NCBI GenBank assembly: GCA_015065615.1
Contig: SVPY01000008.1
Location: 1 to 64,000 of the forward strand
Reading direction: 5' to 3'
Length of the DNA stretch: 64,000 nucleotides
DNA from: Oscillospiraceae bacterium
GTDB lineage: Bacteria; Bacillota; Clostridia; Oscillospirales; Acutalibacteraceae
Both the position numbers and the translations under genes were made by a program. The notes below the pieces were generated by a model that was given only the letters and a program-made list of their open reading frames with translations, did no database searches and had not been told where the DNA came from. Shown here in pieces: positions 10,546 to 20,267 of the stretch (position 1 is its first letter; each line of letters starts with the position of its first letter).

Positions 10546-11925
10546 GTGTTTGAAAAACTGTTTAAAAACTCAAGACACAAAAGCTACGAGATAGATATGA
10601 CCAACGGTCCGCTTCTTGGTAAAATTATTAAATTTTCAATACCCTTAATGCTTTCGGGCATTCTGCAGCTTTTCTTTAATGCGGCAGATATTATAGTTGT
10701 AGGTAATTTTGCCGAGGACCACACAGCTTTGGCGGCAGTAGGCTCAACGGGCGCGTTGATTAACCTTATTGTTAACGTTTTTATAGGTCTTTCGGTTGGT
10801 ACCAACGTTTTGGTGGCAAGGTACTACGGTGCACAGGACAGAAAAAATATTTACGAAACAGTTCAGACTTCCGTAAGCATCAGCCTGATTTTCGGTGTTG
10901 GCTTAATTTTTGTGGGCATCTTTTTAGCCCGTCCCTTACTTAACCTTATGGGCACACCTTCTGACGTTATCGACCAATCCGTATTATACGTGCAGATCTA
11001 TTTCGGCGGTATGCCTTTTATGATGCTTTATAATTTCGGTGCGGCTATACTTCGCTCCGTAGGCGATACCAAAAGACCTTTGTATTATTTAAGCTTCGCA
11101 GGCGTTATAAACGTATTGCTTAACCTTTTCTTGGTGCTTTGCTTTAATATGGGCGTAGCAGGCGTGGCTATTGCTACGGTAGCTTCTCAGGTAGTAGCCT
11201 CCATTTTAGTGCTTTTATGCCTTGTTAAGACCAACGCTCCCTACAAAGTTTATCTTAAGGAATTAAGGGTTTATAAGGATAAGCTTATCGGAATGGCTAA
11301 AATCGGTCTCCCCGCAGGTATGCAGGGCGCTGTGTTCTCAATTTCCAACGTGCTTATTCAGTCCTCTATCAATAGCTTCGAGTCCGTTGCTATGGCTGGC
11401 AGTACCGCGGCTGGTAATCTGGAGGGCTTCGTATATACAGCCATGAACTCCTTCCACCAGACTGCTTTAAGCTTTACGGGTCAGAATATGGGCGCAAAGA
11501 AGTACAGCAGAATCAACAGAATTTTGGAATTATGCGTTTCCTGCGTTGCGGTTACGGGTTTAGTTCTCGGCGGACTTGAATTTTTATTCGCTCCCCAACT
11601 TTTAGGCATTTATAATCCCGACCCCGACGTTATCGCTTTTGGTGTATTAAGGCTTACATATATAGCTATTCCTTACTTTTTATGCGGTATTATGGACGTT
11701 TTGGTTGGCTCGCTTCGCGGTATCGGATGCAGTGTACTGCCTATGATAGTTTCATTGACAGGCGCCTGCGGCTTCAGAATTCTGTGGATTTATACGATTT
11801 TCCAAATGTACCACACTCCCGAAGTATTATTCACTTCTTATCCCATTTCATGGGCTTTAACTGCTTTGGTTCATTTTATTTGCTTTATAATAGTAAGAAG
11901 GAAATTCCCCAAAAAAGATTTATAA
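10546..11925 (+). CDS. MATE family efflux transporter
   Basis: MTNGPLLGKIIKFSIPLMLSGILQLFFNAADIIVVG typical MATE N-terminus; about 12 TM segments. Confidence 0.9.
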   Translation: MFEKLFKNSRHKSYEIDMTNGPLLGKIIKFSIPLMLSGILQLFFNAADIIVVGNFAEDHTALAAVGSTGALINLIVNVFIGLSVGTNVLVARYYGAQDRKNIYETVQTSVSISLIFGVGLIFVGIFLARPLLNLMGTPSDVIDQSVLYVQIYFGGMPFMMLYNFGAAILRSVGDTKRPLYYLSFAGVINVLLNLFLVLCFNMGVAGVAIATVASQVVASILVLLCLVKTNAPYKVYLKELRVYKDKLIGMAKIGLPAGMQGAVFSISNVLIQSSINSFESVAMAGSTAAGNLEGFVYTAMNSFHQTALSFTGQNMGAKKYSRINRILELCVSCVAVTGLVLGGLEFLFAPQLLGIYNPDPDVIAFGVLRLTYIAIPYFLCGIMDVLVGSLRGIGCSVLPMIVSLTGACGFRILWIYTIFQMYHTPEVLFTSYPISWALTALVHFICFIIVRRKFPKKDL

Positions 11926-11949
11926 AATATATAAGGCAGGTGCTGACGT

Positions 11950-12795
11950 ATGAAAATAAGGAACGATTATCACATTCATACCCATAATAGCTGCGACGAA
12001 GCTTGTTTGAAGTTTGAAACTTTAGTTCAAAATGCCTATCGATTCGGGTTAAATGATTTCGGCGTCAGCGACCACGTTCATTCTTCTTTGCAGGAAAAGG
12101 ATATTGCCGCTTCCAGAAAAGAATACGACGAAATTTTAGCTAAATACCCTCAGCTTAAAGGTAAATTCCATTTTGGCGTTGAAGCTTCGGTAATGAGCGA
12201 GTGGGAGGCTAAAAAATTAAGGGAAAACCCTATGCTTAAGAATTGCACCTACGGTCTTCGCGAGGGCGGCCCCCAAAATGCCAAGCCCACGATAGTAGTG
12301 GACGAGGAATTTATAGAAAAATATAAAATTGAGTACGTGATAAGCGGTGTTCATTGGCCTTTATACAGCCGTGAAGACGAGCTTTCAATGGTAAAAGAAT
12401 ACCACAGGCTCTATCTTTATGCCGCTTCCCACCCCTCAACCGATATTTTAGCCCATTATCTTTGGTGGAATCCCATCAAAGGTATGGCAAACGCCTTTAA
12501 AAATAAAAGACTCATTTCAAACGAAATGAGAAACGAAATAAAATGCGCCCTGCTTGAAAATAACGTAGCTTTCGAAGTTAACCTTTGCGCCGTGCTTTTA
12601 AGTAAGGATTATAAGGATAATAAAGCGTGGCTTGACTGGTACTTAGGCTGGGTGCACGATATTCAGAATGCAGGAGTTAAATTATCTCTTGGCAGCGATT
12701 GCCACGATAAATATTTAAACCCCCAATGGTACAAAGAAGCAGAAGAACTTTTTGAACATTATAAAATAGATTCAGAAAAATTCTTTACCTTATAA
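11950..12795 (+). CDS. PHP domain-containing phosphoesterase (histidinol-phosphatase-like)
   Basis: DYHIHTHNSCDEA, GVSDHVHSS, SLGSDCHD motifs. Confidence 0.8.
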   Translation: MKIRNDYHIHTHNSCDEACLKFETLVQNAYRFGLNDFGVSDHVHSSLQEKDIAASRKEYDEILAKYPQLKGKFHFGVEASVMSEWEAKKLRENPMLKNCTYGLREGGPQNAKPTIVVDEEFIEKYKIEYVISGVHWPLYSREDELSMVKEYHRLYLYAASHPSTDILAHYLWWNPIKGMANAFKNKRLISNEMRNEIKCALLENNVAFEVNLCAVLLSKDYKDNKAWLDWYLGWVHDIQNAGVKLSLGSDCHDKYLNPQWYKEAEELFEHYKIDSEKFFTL

Positions 12796-12800
12796 AAATA

Positions 12801-12838
12801 ACTCCCGACCTTCACTTGAAAGTCGGGAGTTTGTTTTT
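12801..12838. terminator. Intrinsic terminator (possibly bidirectional)
   Basis: ACTCCCGAC...GTCGGGAGT stem followed by T-rich sequence. Confidence 0.75.
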
Positions 12839-12842
12839 ATGT

Positions 12843-13003
12843 TTATCTTGAAAGTAAATCTTCTTCCGTCACGTAGTCTACAGGCTCGTAGTTTATAGCG
12901 AAGTTAATAAATTCCACGTAGCTTCTGTCTTCTTTAAAGTAGCTGTGAAACCTTGTTTCAAGACATTTTACGTAGGCTTTTCCACTTGTGTTTTTATTTT
13001 GAA
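12843..13003 (-). pseudogene. C-terminal remnant of a paralogue of the neighbouring lipoprotein
   Basis: Minus-strand translation QNKNTSGKAYVKCLETRFHSYFKEDRSYVEFINFAINYEPVDYVTEEDLLSR* aligns to QNKKDGITYVKCLIEKFDSYFDEDRSYIDFINFAVNHEPEPYNPYNDMTSK of the adjacent ORF; no start of its own. Confidence 0.75.
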
Positions 13004-13563
13004 GTCATATCGTTATAGGGGTTATACGGTTCGGGTTCGTGATTAACTGCAAAATTAATAAAATCAATATAGCTTCTGTCTTCATCAAAATAACTATCGA
13101 ACTTTTCTATAAGGCATTTCACATAGGTTATACCATCTTTTTTATTTTGATAACATAAAAACGGATTACGGTCGAAAATAATCAAACCTTCTTTTATATA
13201 CTCATCAGTTTCCTTTTCGCGTAAGCGATTGGCATACCACCACGGAAGAGAGCAGACATATTTCCCTGTTTTTTTAGGTGATTTTGTTTCTTCACTGAGA
13301 ATATATTCAGGTATAAATTTAAGCGATTTCACTTTATTATCTTCTAAAAGATAATACTTACCGTCTTTTATATCACCAATATCTGTATATACTGGTTTAC
13401 CATCAATAAATTCAAGTTCAAGCACATCAAACTCTTTATTACCGAGATTTTCAAATGTTGGTAACTCTACTTCGGTAATTACAATTTTTTCTTTGTGCTG
13501 ACTGCATCCGCTAAAAAACAAAGCAAGTAAAAACGCTAAAAGCAGAAGGGTGATTTTTTTCAT
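12994..13563 (-). CDS. Hypothetical lipoprotein
   Basis: MKKITLLLLAFLLALFFSGC lipobox; RBS-like sequence upstream. Confidence 0.6.
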   Translation of the reverse strand: MKKITLLLLAFLLALFFSGCSQHKEKIVITEVELPTFENLGNKEFDVLELEFIDGKPVYTDIGDIKDGKYYLLEDNKVKSLKFIPEYILSEETKSPKKTGKYVCSLPWWYANRLREKETDEYIKEGLIIFDRNPFLCYQNKKDGITYVKCLIEKFDSYFDEDRSYIDFINFAVNHEPEPYNPYNDMTSK

Positions 13564-13574
13564 TACCTATCTCC

Positions 13575-13796
13575 TTAGTTGTAATAAACGTGATCACTAA
13601 AATTGTGTGGAGTATTATAATTATCATACCACAATTGAACCCCGTTTACTCCGTAAGATTCATTTACGTAAATTGTATAAACGTAATGTCCTGTGTTTTC
13701 GTTTCGCACGATTCTGTAACCGTGCGCTGTCATAACGTGACCCGGGCGGCTAATGGTTAACGGTTGATTTGAATCAATTTCTGTTTCAATTACCAT
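13575..13796 (-). CDS. Short protein, possibly a truncated papain-/C39-like peptidase C-terminus
   Basis: PGHVMTAHGYRIV...YTIYVNESYG resembles the His/Asn half of papain-fold peptidases; no Cys half present. Confidence 0.35.
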   Translation of the reverse strand: MVIETEIDSNQPLTISRPGHVMTAHGYRIVRNENTGHYVYTIYVNESYGVNGVQLWYDNYNTPHNFSDHVYYN

Positions 13797-14043
13797 AAGG
13801 CACCACTTCCTTTCCGTAATAAAGAGTAAAGCTAAATAAAATTAAATTAAGCTTTACTTATCCCATTACTTCTTACAACATTATAATACCATAAATATAC
13901 AGTAATTTCAATTTGGGAATATTCACAATTTTGCCCCCCAAAAAAAATTTTGTACAAAAAGGAGAAAAATATTTTTCCGCCCTTTAACTATTGCGATTAT
14001 CCCAGCGGTATGGTATACTTATAGTGTTGGAGATAATAAAAAG

Positions 14044-14076
14044 ACCACTGTATTCAGAGAAATACAGTGGTTTTTT
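14044..14076. terminator. Intrinsic terminator downstream of the Mrp-type ATPase gene
   Basis: ACCACTGTAT...ATACAGTGGT stem with poly-T on the plus strand and poly-A upstream (bidirectional geometry). Confidence 0.75.
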
Positions 14077-14094
14077 GTTTGTTATTTAATTAAT

Positions 14095-14928
14095 TCAGAT
14101 TGTCTCAAGGAAGTCAGCAGTGCCTTCAAGCCAGTCGCCGTCAAACATTTCAACGATACCTCTGTCGCAGGCTGCTGCGAGGTTTACGTCCATAGGAAGC
14201 TTAGCAAGTACCTTTAAGCCGTATTTAGCTGCAACCTCGTCAATGTGGCTCTCGCCGAACATCTTGAAGTGCTCGCCGCAGCAGGGGCACTTAACGTAGC
14301 TGTAGTTTTCTACTAAGCCTAAAATCGGGATGTTCATCATCTTAGCCATTTCAACAGCCTTACTTACTATCATAGATACTAAATCCTGAGGAGATGTAAC
14401 GATAATGATGCCGTCAAGGGGAAGGCTCTGGAATACTGTTAAAGCAACGTCGCCGGTGCCGGGAGGCATATCAACGAACATATAGTCAACTTCGTTCCAG
14501 ATAACGTCGCTCCAGAACTGCTTGATAGCGCCGCCAACAACGGGGCCACGCCATACAACGGGGCTTGTTTCCTCTTCAAGAAGGAGGTTGATACTCATAA
14601 TCTCGATGCCGGACTTCGTAATTGCAGGGAAAATGCCGTCGTCACAGCCCTGTGCTCTCTCGTGAATACCAAAGCACTTGGGAATAGAGGGACCTGTAAT
14701 ATCAGCATCAAGTATAGCAACCTGGTGGTCGCGTCTTCTCATTGTAACTGCAAGCATGGAAGTTACGCTACTTTTACCAACGCCGCCCTTACCGCTTACA
14801 ACGCCTATAACTTTTTTAACATTACTCATTTTGTTCTGAGGAGCGAGCAAACTTTCAGCTTCTCTTGAGGAGCAGTTTGCGCTGCAGGTAGAACAGTTAT
14901 GTGTACAATTTTCGCTCATTTTATTCAT
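14095..14928 (-). CDS. Mrp/NBP35-type P-loop ATPase (Fe-S cluster carrier)
   Basis: GVVSGKGGVGKSSVTSMLA deviant Walker A, PPGTGDVALTVFQ, CPCCGEHFKMFG. Confidence 0.9.
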   Translation of the reverse strand: MNKMSENCTHNCSTCSANCSSREAESLLAPQNKMSNVKKVIGVVSGKGGVGKSSVTSMLAVTMRRRDHQVAILDADITGPSIPKCFGIHERAQGCDDGIFPAITKSGIEIMSINLLLEEETSPVVWRGPVVGGAIKQFWSDVIWNEVDYMFVDMPPGTGDVALTVFQSLPLDGIIIVTSPQDLVSMIVSKAVEMAKMMNIPILGLVENYSYVKCPCCGEHFKMFGESHIDEVAAKYGLKVLAKLPMDVNLAAACDRGIVEMFDGDWLEGTADFLETI

Positions 14929-15028
14929 CCTTTCAATTTATATAAACATAAAATAAACTACTGTGATATGATATAACTTAATACCACAGTACATAATAGA
15001 CCTTTATTTGCGATTTGTCAAGGAAAGC

Positions 15029-15337
15029 TCAGTTTTTATAACCTTTTTTAACAATAAGTCTGGGTTTTTCGGCGGCTTTTCGCTCTTTTTCTTCTTTTTT
15101 AAGGCGTATAGTATTATATACGGCTAAAAAGACAAGTATAAATATAACCGCGCCTAAAGCTCCCCACATAATTATGCCGTAGGGGTTTTCGCTGTTTTCG
15201 GGGGATTTTAAAGAGGTGTTATAGCCGAAGAAAGTTTCTCCCGTCACCTCGTCTGCAAAAGACATTACTGAGAATGAGAGCATAAAAATCACACTAAGCA
15301 AAAAAGCTATGGTTTTCTTGAATTTTTTAAGCTGCAC
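15029..15337 (-). CDS. Hypothetical membrane protein with signal peptide
   Basis: N-terminal signal, one TM segment, basic tail. Confidence 0.5.
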   Translation of the reverse strand: MQLKKFKKTIAFLLSVIFMLSFSVMSFADEVTGETFFGYNTSLKSPENSENPYGIIMWGALGAVIFILVFLAVYNTIRLKKEEKERKAAEKPRLIVKKGYKN

Positions 15338-15389
15338 TTTTCATTTTCACATCCTTTTAATTTAAAATATATATTCATTTTAACACTAA

Positions 15390-15659
15390 TTATATGGGAA
15401 TGCAAACAAAATCGCATATTGCTTTTATTATTCTGTAAAAAAGGCTTACGTCGTAAGTTTTGTTTATGCCGAAAGCGTTAACTGATAGTAAGGCTGAGTC
15501 GCTGTTTTTTAAAAGGCTGAAGGCAGGAGAGTCGTTTCCGTGCAAAATTATTCTTCCCATACTATCCACGTAAAGTAATGCCGTAAAAAAGAATATAATA
15601 ATAAGGGTAAAGAAAAAAGAGGCAATAAAAAAGCGGTTTTTAAAAAGTTTTTTCATCAA
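15390..15659 (-). CDS. Hypothetical membrane protein
   Basis: N-terminal TM; adjacent and co-oriented with the spoIIP-like gene. Confidence 0.45.
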   Translation of the reverse strand: MMKKLFKNRFFIASFFFTLIIIFFFTALLYVDSMGRIILHGNDSPAFSLLKNSDSALLSVNAFGINKTYDVSLFYRIIKAICDFVCIPI

Positions 15660-15669
15660 TTTATATACT

Positions 15670-16758
15670 CTACTTAAGATTTTCTAAAATTACCTGTGAG
15701 AGTATATTGCCCATAAGCTTGCCTGAATATACGGCTTCGTTTAAAGTGTTTGACTGTGTGCCCACCTCAATGAGTAAAGAGGTGCTTGTTATGTAAGTGT
15801 TGTAATTTCTGCGGCAGAACATTAAAGGACGCATAAGATTGGGGTAAAGGCTTTCGGCTTTTTTCTGTACGTTCAGGGAAAAAGGCAGACATTCCTCCCA
15901 GTTATCGAAGCCTATTTCATTATTTACGTCGCATCCTGCTATAAGCATCATCTGCGCGGCTTTTTTGCCCTCTATTTTTACCGTTGGCTTGTAGCTTAAA
16001 CCTTCGTCGGTTATCATTGCATCGCGGTGAAGGTCTATGGTTATCTTTATTGAGGGATATTTGTTCAAATAATTCATAACGGTACTTTCAGAGCGGCTGT
16101 AAGCGCCGCTGTAGGCAGGTACATCGTGAAAAGTCGTATCGTGAATTACTTTTATTCCGTTTTTTTCAAGTATGTTTTTCATAGCTTCGCCAACGGCGCA
16201 TACGTTTTTATCCGTATCCTCGGTTCTGAATATATCGTCCTCGTAATAAAATCCGCGGTAGCTTTGCTCAAAGCTCTCGCTTGTGTGGGTGTGGTAGATA
16301 AGCACCAGCGGTTCTTCGGAGAATAACTCGTAATCGGAAAAATTTTCGGAAAAATCCCTCTCGCAGAATTCATTCAGGTCGGTGCCTGAATTTGTGCTGT
16401 CGTTTACGCTTATTACCCATTTATCGGGGCTTTTTGATGCGTCTATCTCTTTTACTTCGTAGTATTTTCTGGAAGGGTCGGGGGTGGCAAGGGAAAAAAT
16501 ATCCTCGGGTATAACTTCGCCTTGAAAATTCAAGATGCCGTCGCGGTCATTTTCCACCGTGTTTTGTTTCGTTATTAACGAATTTGGCGCGTTAAAAGTA
16601 AAAATCGGCGCATTTTCATTTTTTATACTGCCGTCAAGGTATAAGTACCCTGCATAAAAAACGATGGCGGGAATTAAAGTAAGCGGTAAAATTACCGATA
16701 ACAAATAGAAAAAATTTTTGAATTTAATAATGAATTTTCTCTTTATTAGTATTTTCAT
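15670..16758 (-). CDS. spoIIP: Stage II sporulation protein P-like
   Basis: LVLIYHTHTSESF, ITIDLHRDAM, LLIEVGTQSNTLNEA motifs. Confidence 0.85.
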   Translation of the reverse strand: MKILIKRKFIIKFKNFFYLLSVILPLTLIPAIVFYAGYLYLDGSIKNENAPIFTFNAPNSLITKQNTVENDRDGILNFQGEVIPEDIFSLATPDPSRKYYEVKEIDASKSPDKWVISVNDSTNSGTDLNEFCERDFSENFSDYELFSEEPLVLIYHTHTSESFEQSYRGFYYEDDIFRTEDTDKNVCAVGEAMKNILEKNGIKVIHDTTFHDVPAYSGAYSRSESTVMNYLNKYPSIKITIDLHRDAMITDEGLSYKPTVKIEGKKAAQMMLIAGCDVNNEIGFDNWEECLPFSLNVQKKAESLYPNLMRPLMFCRRNYNTYITSTSLLIEVGTQSNTLNEAVYSGKLMGNILSQVILENLK

Positions 16759-16884
16759 GGTAATTCCTCTGAAAATCAGGATTTTGCGGAAATAAAGTTT
16801 ATAATATATTAACTTTTTCGCAGCGTATTTATGTTATACTCTTAATAAACCTATATGGAAAAATTATGAAAGGAAGGCATAATA

Positions 16885-18252
16885 ATGGCTTTAAAAAATG
16901 ATAACTACACAAGAATTACGGATGAAATATTGAAACTTACGGAGCTTTCCCTTCAGAATACTCAAATAGATCCCTCTCTTTATGCTGAATACGACGTTAA
17001 AAGAGGCCTGAGAGATTTAAACGGCAACGGCGTTTTAACGGGTCTTACCAATATTTCTGAAATACGCTCATTTAAGAATGAAAACGGTGTTAAAACCCCC
17101 AGCGAAGGTGAGCTTTATTACCGCGGATACAACGTATACGATATAGTTAAATCTATTCACGCAGATGATAACTTTGGCTTTGAGAAAGTCACCTACCTTT
17201 TGCTTTTCGGTAAAATGCCTACGGAAAAGGAATTTAAAAGCTTTAACGAGCAGCTTAATTTTTACCGCTCCTTGCCTAAAAACTTTGTCAGAGATATTAT
17301 TATGAAAGCGCCTACCAAGAATATGATGAATATGCTTGAAAGAAGCGTACTTTCTTTATATTCCTACGATAAAAACGCCGATGATATCTCTCTGCCCAAC
17401 GTATTAAGGCAGAGTATTCAGCTTATCGCCATAATGCCCCAGCTCTCGGTTTACGGATATAACGCTTACCAGCACTACCATAAAAATAAAAGCCTTATTA
17501 TCCACAGACCCGACTCTTCTCTTTCCACAGCGGAAAATATTCTCCATCTTTTAAGACCGGACAGTAAGTTTACAAAAACCGAAGCAAAAGTTCTGGATAT
17601 AGCGTTAATGCTTCACGCTGAGCACGGCGGCGGTAACAACTCCACTTTCACAACTCACGTGGTAACTTCCTCGGGTACCGATACCTATTCTTCCGTTGCG
17701 GCTTCTCTGGGCTCCTTAAAAGGTCCCCGCCACGGCGGCGCAAATATAAAGGTTGTGGAGATGTTCAATGATTTAAAGAAGCATGTAAAGGATTGGAACA
17801 GCGAAAAAGAGCTTTCTGAATACCTTAATAAGCTTCTTAATAAAGAGGCTTTTGACGGCGCAGGTCTTATTTACGGTATGGGTCATGCGGTTTACTCACT
17901 TTCTGACCCCAGATGTAAAATAATGGAGCAGTTTGCCGAGGGTCTTGCAAAGGAAAAGAAGCGCACCAAGGAATATAAGCTCTATTTAAACGTAGCGAAG
18001 CTTGCTCCTGAGATTATTTCCGAAAAGCGCAAGATATACAAGGGCGTAAGCCCCAACGTGGATTTTTACAGCGGATTTATTTACAGTATGCTGGATTTAC
18101 CCTTGGAGCTTTATACTCCTATTTTTGCCATATCGCGAATTTCAGGCTGGAGCGCTCACAGAGTGGAGGAAATTATAAACTGCGGTAAAATTATCCGTCC
18201 TGCATATAAGGCGATTATGCCCACAAGAGAATTCCCTTTTGAAAATGAATAA
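16885..18252 (+). CDS. gltA: Citrate synthase
   Basis: LHAEHGGGNNSTFTTHVVTSSGTD, GSLKGPRHGGAN, GMGHAVY, RISGWSAHRVEEI motifs. Confidence 0.93.
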   Translation: MALKNDNYTRITDEILKLTELSLQNTQIDPSLYAEYDVKRGLRDLNGNGVLTGLTNISEIRSFKNENGVKTPSEGELYYRGYNVYDIVKSIHADDNFGFEKVTYLLLFGKMPTEKEFKSFNEQLNFYRSLPKNFVRDIIMKAPTKNMMNMLERSVLSLYSYDKNADDISLPNVLRQSIQLIAIMPQLSVYGYNAYQHYHKNKSLIIHRPDSSLSTAENILHLLRPDSKFTKTEAKVLDIALMLHAEHGGGNNSTFTTHVVTSSGTDTYSSVAASLGSLKGPRHGGANIKVVEMFNDLKKHVKDWNSEKELSEYLNKLLNKEAFDGAGLIYGMGHAVYSLSDPRCKIMEQFAEGLAKEKKRTKEYKLYLNVAKLAPEIISEKRKIYKGVSPNVDFYSGFIYSMLDLPLELYTPIFAISRISGWSAHRVEEIINCGKIIRPAYKAIMPTREFPFENE

Positions 18253-18259
18253 AAAATAT

Positions 18260-18290
18260 GCCCGGAATGAGTTTCCGGGCGTTTTTATTT
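18260..18290 (+). terminator. Intrinsic terminator of the citrate synthase gene
   Basis: GCCCGGA...TCCGGGC followed by GTTTTTATTT. Confidence 0.8.
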
Positions 18291-18349
18291 GACACATTAA
18301 AAATTCGATAATATTATGAAGTTAAATAAAAGAAATCGAGGGAAATACT

Positions 18350-19076
18350 ATGAATACAATTAAAATTGACAGAAAAAATTGTAAGCTCGTTGCCCACGCG
18401 GGTCACGGCTTAGAGACCGAAAACACAATTGCAGGTTTTATAGCTGCAGGTAACAGAGATTATTACGCTATAGAAACCGATATGCACGTAACTAAAGATA
18501 AAAAGTTTGTTATACTTCATAACGATAATATGCTTGCAATCAGTGGTGTAGATAAAGTAGTTAAGGATAGCACTCTGGAAGAATTACAGGCTATACCGAT
18601 TTACGATAAGTATGACGGCACTTTCCGTTCCGATTTAAGAGTTCCCGAGGTTTCCGAATATATCAAAATTTGCAAAAAGTACGAAAAAGTAGCAGTTTTA
18701 GAGATTAAGGCAAAACTAACAGACGAAGACGCCGAAAACCTCACAGAGCTTTTCAAAAAGTATGAGTATCTTGAAAAGGCAATATTTATCTCCTTTAAAT
18801 GGGATAACCTTGTTCGCGTTCGTAAATTTGCTCCCGACTGTAAAGTTCAGTTCTTAACAGGCGGCGAAATGGTATTTACCGACGAATTTTTAGATAAGGT
18901 AGCTGCAAATAAGTTCGATTTGGATATTCACGTTTGGACTACTACAAAAGAAGTAATTGAAAAAAATGCACCAAAGAGGCATTAAGGTTAACGTGTGGAC
19001 TATCGACGGAAAGGAAGTAGGCGAAGAAATAGCTTCTTACGGCGCCGACTTCATCACAACCAATTTAATGGAATAA
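18350..19076 (+). pseudogene. Glycerophosphodiester phosphodiesterase, frameshifted near the C-terminus
   Basis: ORF 18350-18985 (AHAGHGLETENTIAGFIAAG, ETDMHVTKDKKFVILHND) ends at a 7-A run; the shifted frame continues as MHQRGIKVNVWTIDGKEVGEEIASYGADFITTNLME* to 19076. Confidence 0.8.
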
Positions 19077-19088
19077 AAGCAAAAAATC

Positions 19089-19123
19089 AGCTGACAGCTT
19101 AGTTTATAGCTGTCAGCTTTTTT
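19089..19123. terminator. Hairpin terminator with AGCTGACAGCT stem
   Basis: AGCTGACAGCT-tagtttat-AGCTGTCAGCT then T-tract. Confidence 0.75.
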
Positions 19124-19127
19124 AGTT

Positions 19128-20267
19128 TTATATATCTGATTTTTCGAGGTTATGCTCACGGCAAAGCATTTGACCGTTATCAAGTGTTGTGTGACCGCCT
19201 TTACACCACGGTATTTTATGATCGGCGTGCATATCTTCAAAATTCCAGACGATATTTTTACCTTCGGCTTTACACATAGGACAAATACCTTTTTGCCTTT
19301 CGTACATTGTCATTTTTTCGTTATCGGTAAATGCTCTGATTGACAATACCTTTTCTTTGGTTTTTCCGCTAAGCAGATATTCATAGATGCCCTTTTGCTT
19401 TGTGATATCATCGTCCTGTAAAAGCCGATTGATTTCACTTTCCAGCTCAGCGGGGTCATATACGATATTTCCGTATTCGTTGTAGAGGATACCCCAATTT
19501 AATCCTTTCATAAGTTTGCCGCGGTATTTGGGGAAGGTGAATTCAATCCAATCAATAACGGATTTATAATACTGTTTCAAAGGAGTTGCGTGAGTATCGT
19601 GCTGATGTTCAGCCATATACTGCTCAATGGTTTTCTTTTCTTTTGCTGATATCCAGCCTAAAACTGTTTGCAGGTAATCCTGCCTGATGGTTGAGCCGTT
19701 CATATAACGTTCACCTATTTTATAAGCGATACATTGATTTTTGCTGAAATATTTTTTAGTGTCACTAAGCCATTTGCCTGTGTAAATGGCGTTGCGAAGC
19801 TCTTGGTCTGTAAGTTTTTCACCTGCTATGTTTATAATTTTAAACCAGTCTAATTTTTCAGTGTCAGTGCCTTTGCAAATATAAATCATCAGTTTGTAAT
19901 CAAGCACCTGTTCTGTGATTTCTTTTGAAGTGTGCGCATAGTAAGGGGTGAGTGGGGAGTTCGGATTAGCAAAAACGGAGTATCCGTTATCAAGCCAATC
20001 ACAGATTGATATGGTTCTTTGCTGACCGTCAAGCATTTCATAGGTGCCGTCAGCATTTTCTGACCAATACATTACGTTAAGGGGGAAGTTGTGAAGAATG
20101 GAGTTCATAACGTCAACTTTCTTTTTATCGTCATATACGAACTCTCGCTGATATGCAGGGCGAACATTTAATTTACCGCCGAAGGCTACCACCTGTCCGC
20201 TTTCTTCGTCGTTTTCGTAACCTTCAAAAACGTCTCTTACTGTTATTTCGTGTAATTTAATTTCCAT
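19128..20267 (-). CDS. DUF262 (GmrS/ParB-like) N-terminal domain fused to C-terminal HNH endonuclease
   Basis: MLDGQQRTISICDWL motif; CPMCKAEG...DMHADHKIPWCKGGHTTLDNGQMLCREHN HNH/zinc motif. Confidence 0.88.
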   Translation of the reverse strand: MEIKLHEITVRDVFEGYENDEESGQVVAFGGKLNVRPAYQREFVYDDKKKVDVMNSILHNFPLNVMYWSENADGTYEMLDGQQRTISICDWLDNGYSVFANPNSPLTPYYAHTSKEITEQVLDYKLMIYICKGTDTEKLDWFKIINIAGEKLTDQELRNAIYTGKWLSDTKKYFSKNQCIAYKIGERYMNGSTIRQDYLQTVLGWISAKEKKTIEQYMAEHQHDTHATPLKQYYKSVIDWIEFTFPKYRGKLMKGLNWGILYNEYGNIVYDPAELESEINRLLQDDDITKQKGIYEYLLSGKTKEKVLSIRAFTDNEKMTMYERQKGICPMCKAEGKNIVWNFEDMHADHKIPWCKGGHTTLDNGQMLCREHNLEKSDI

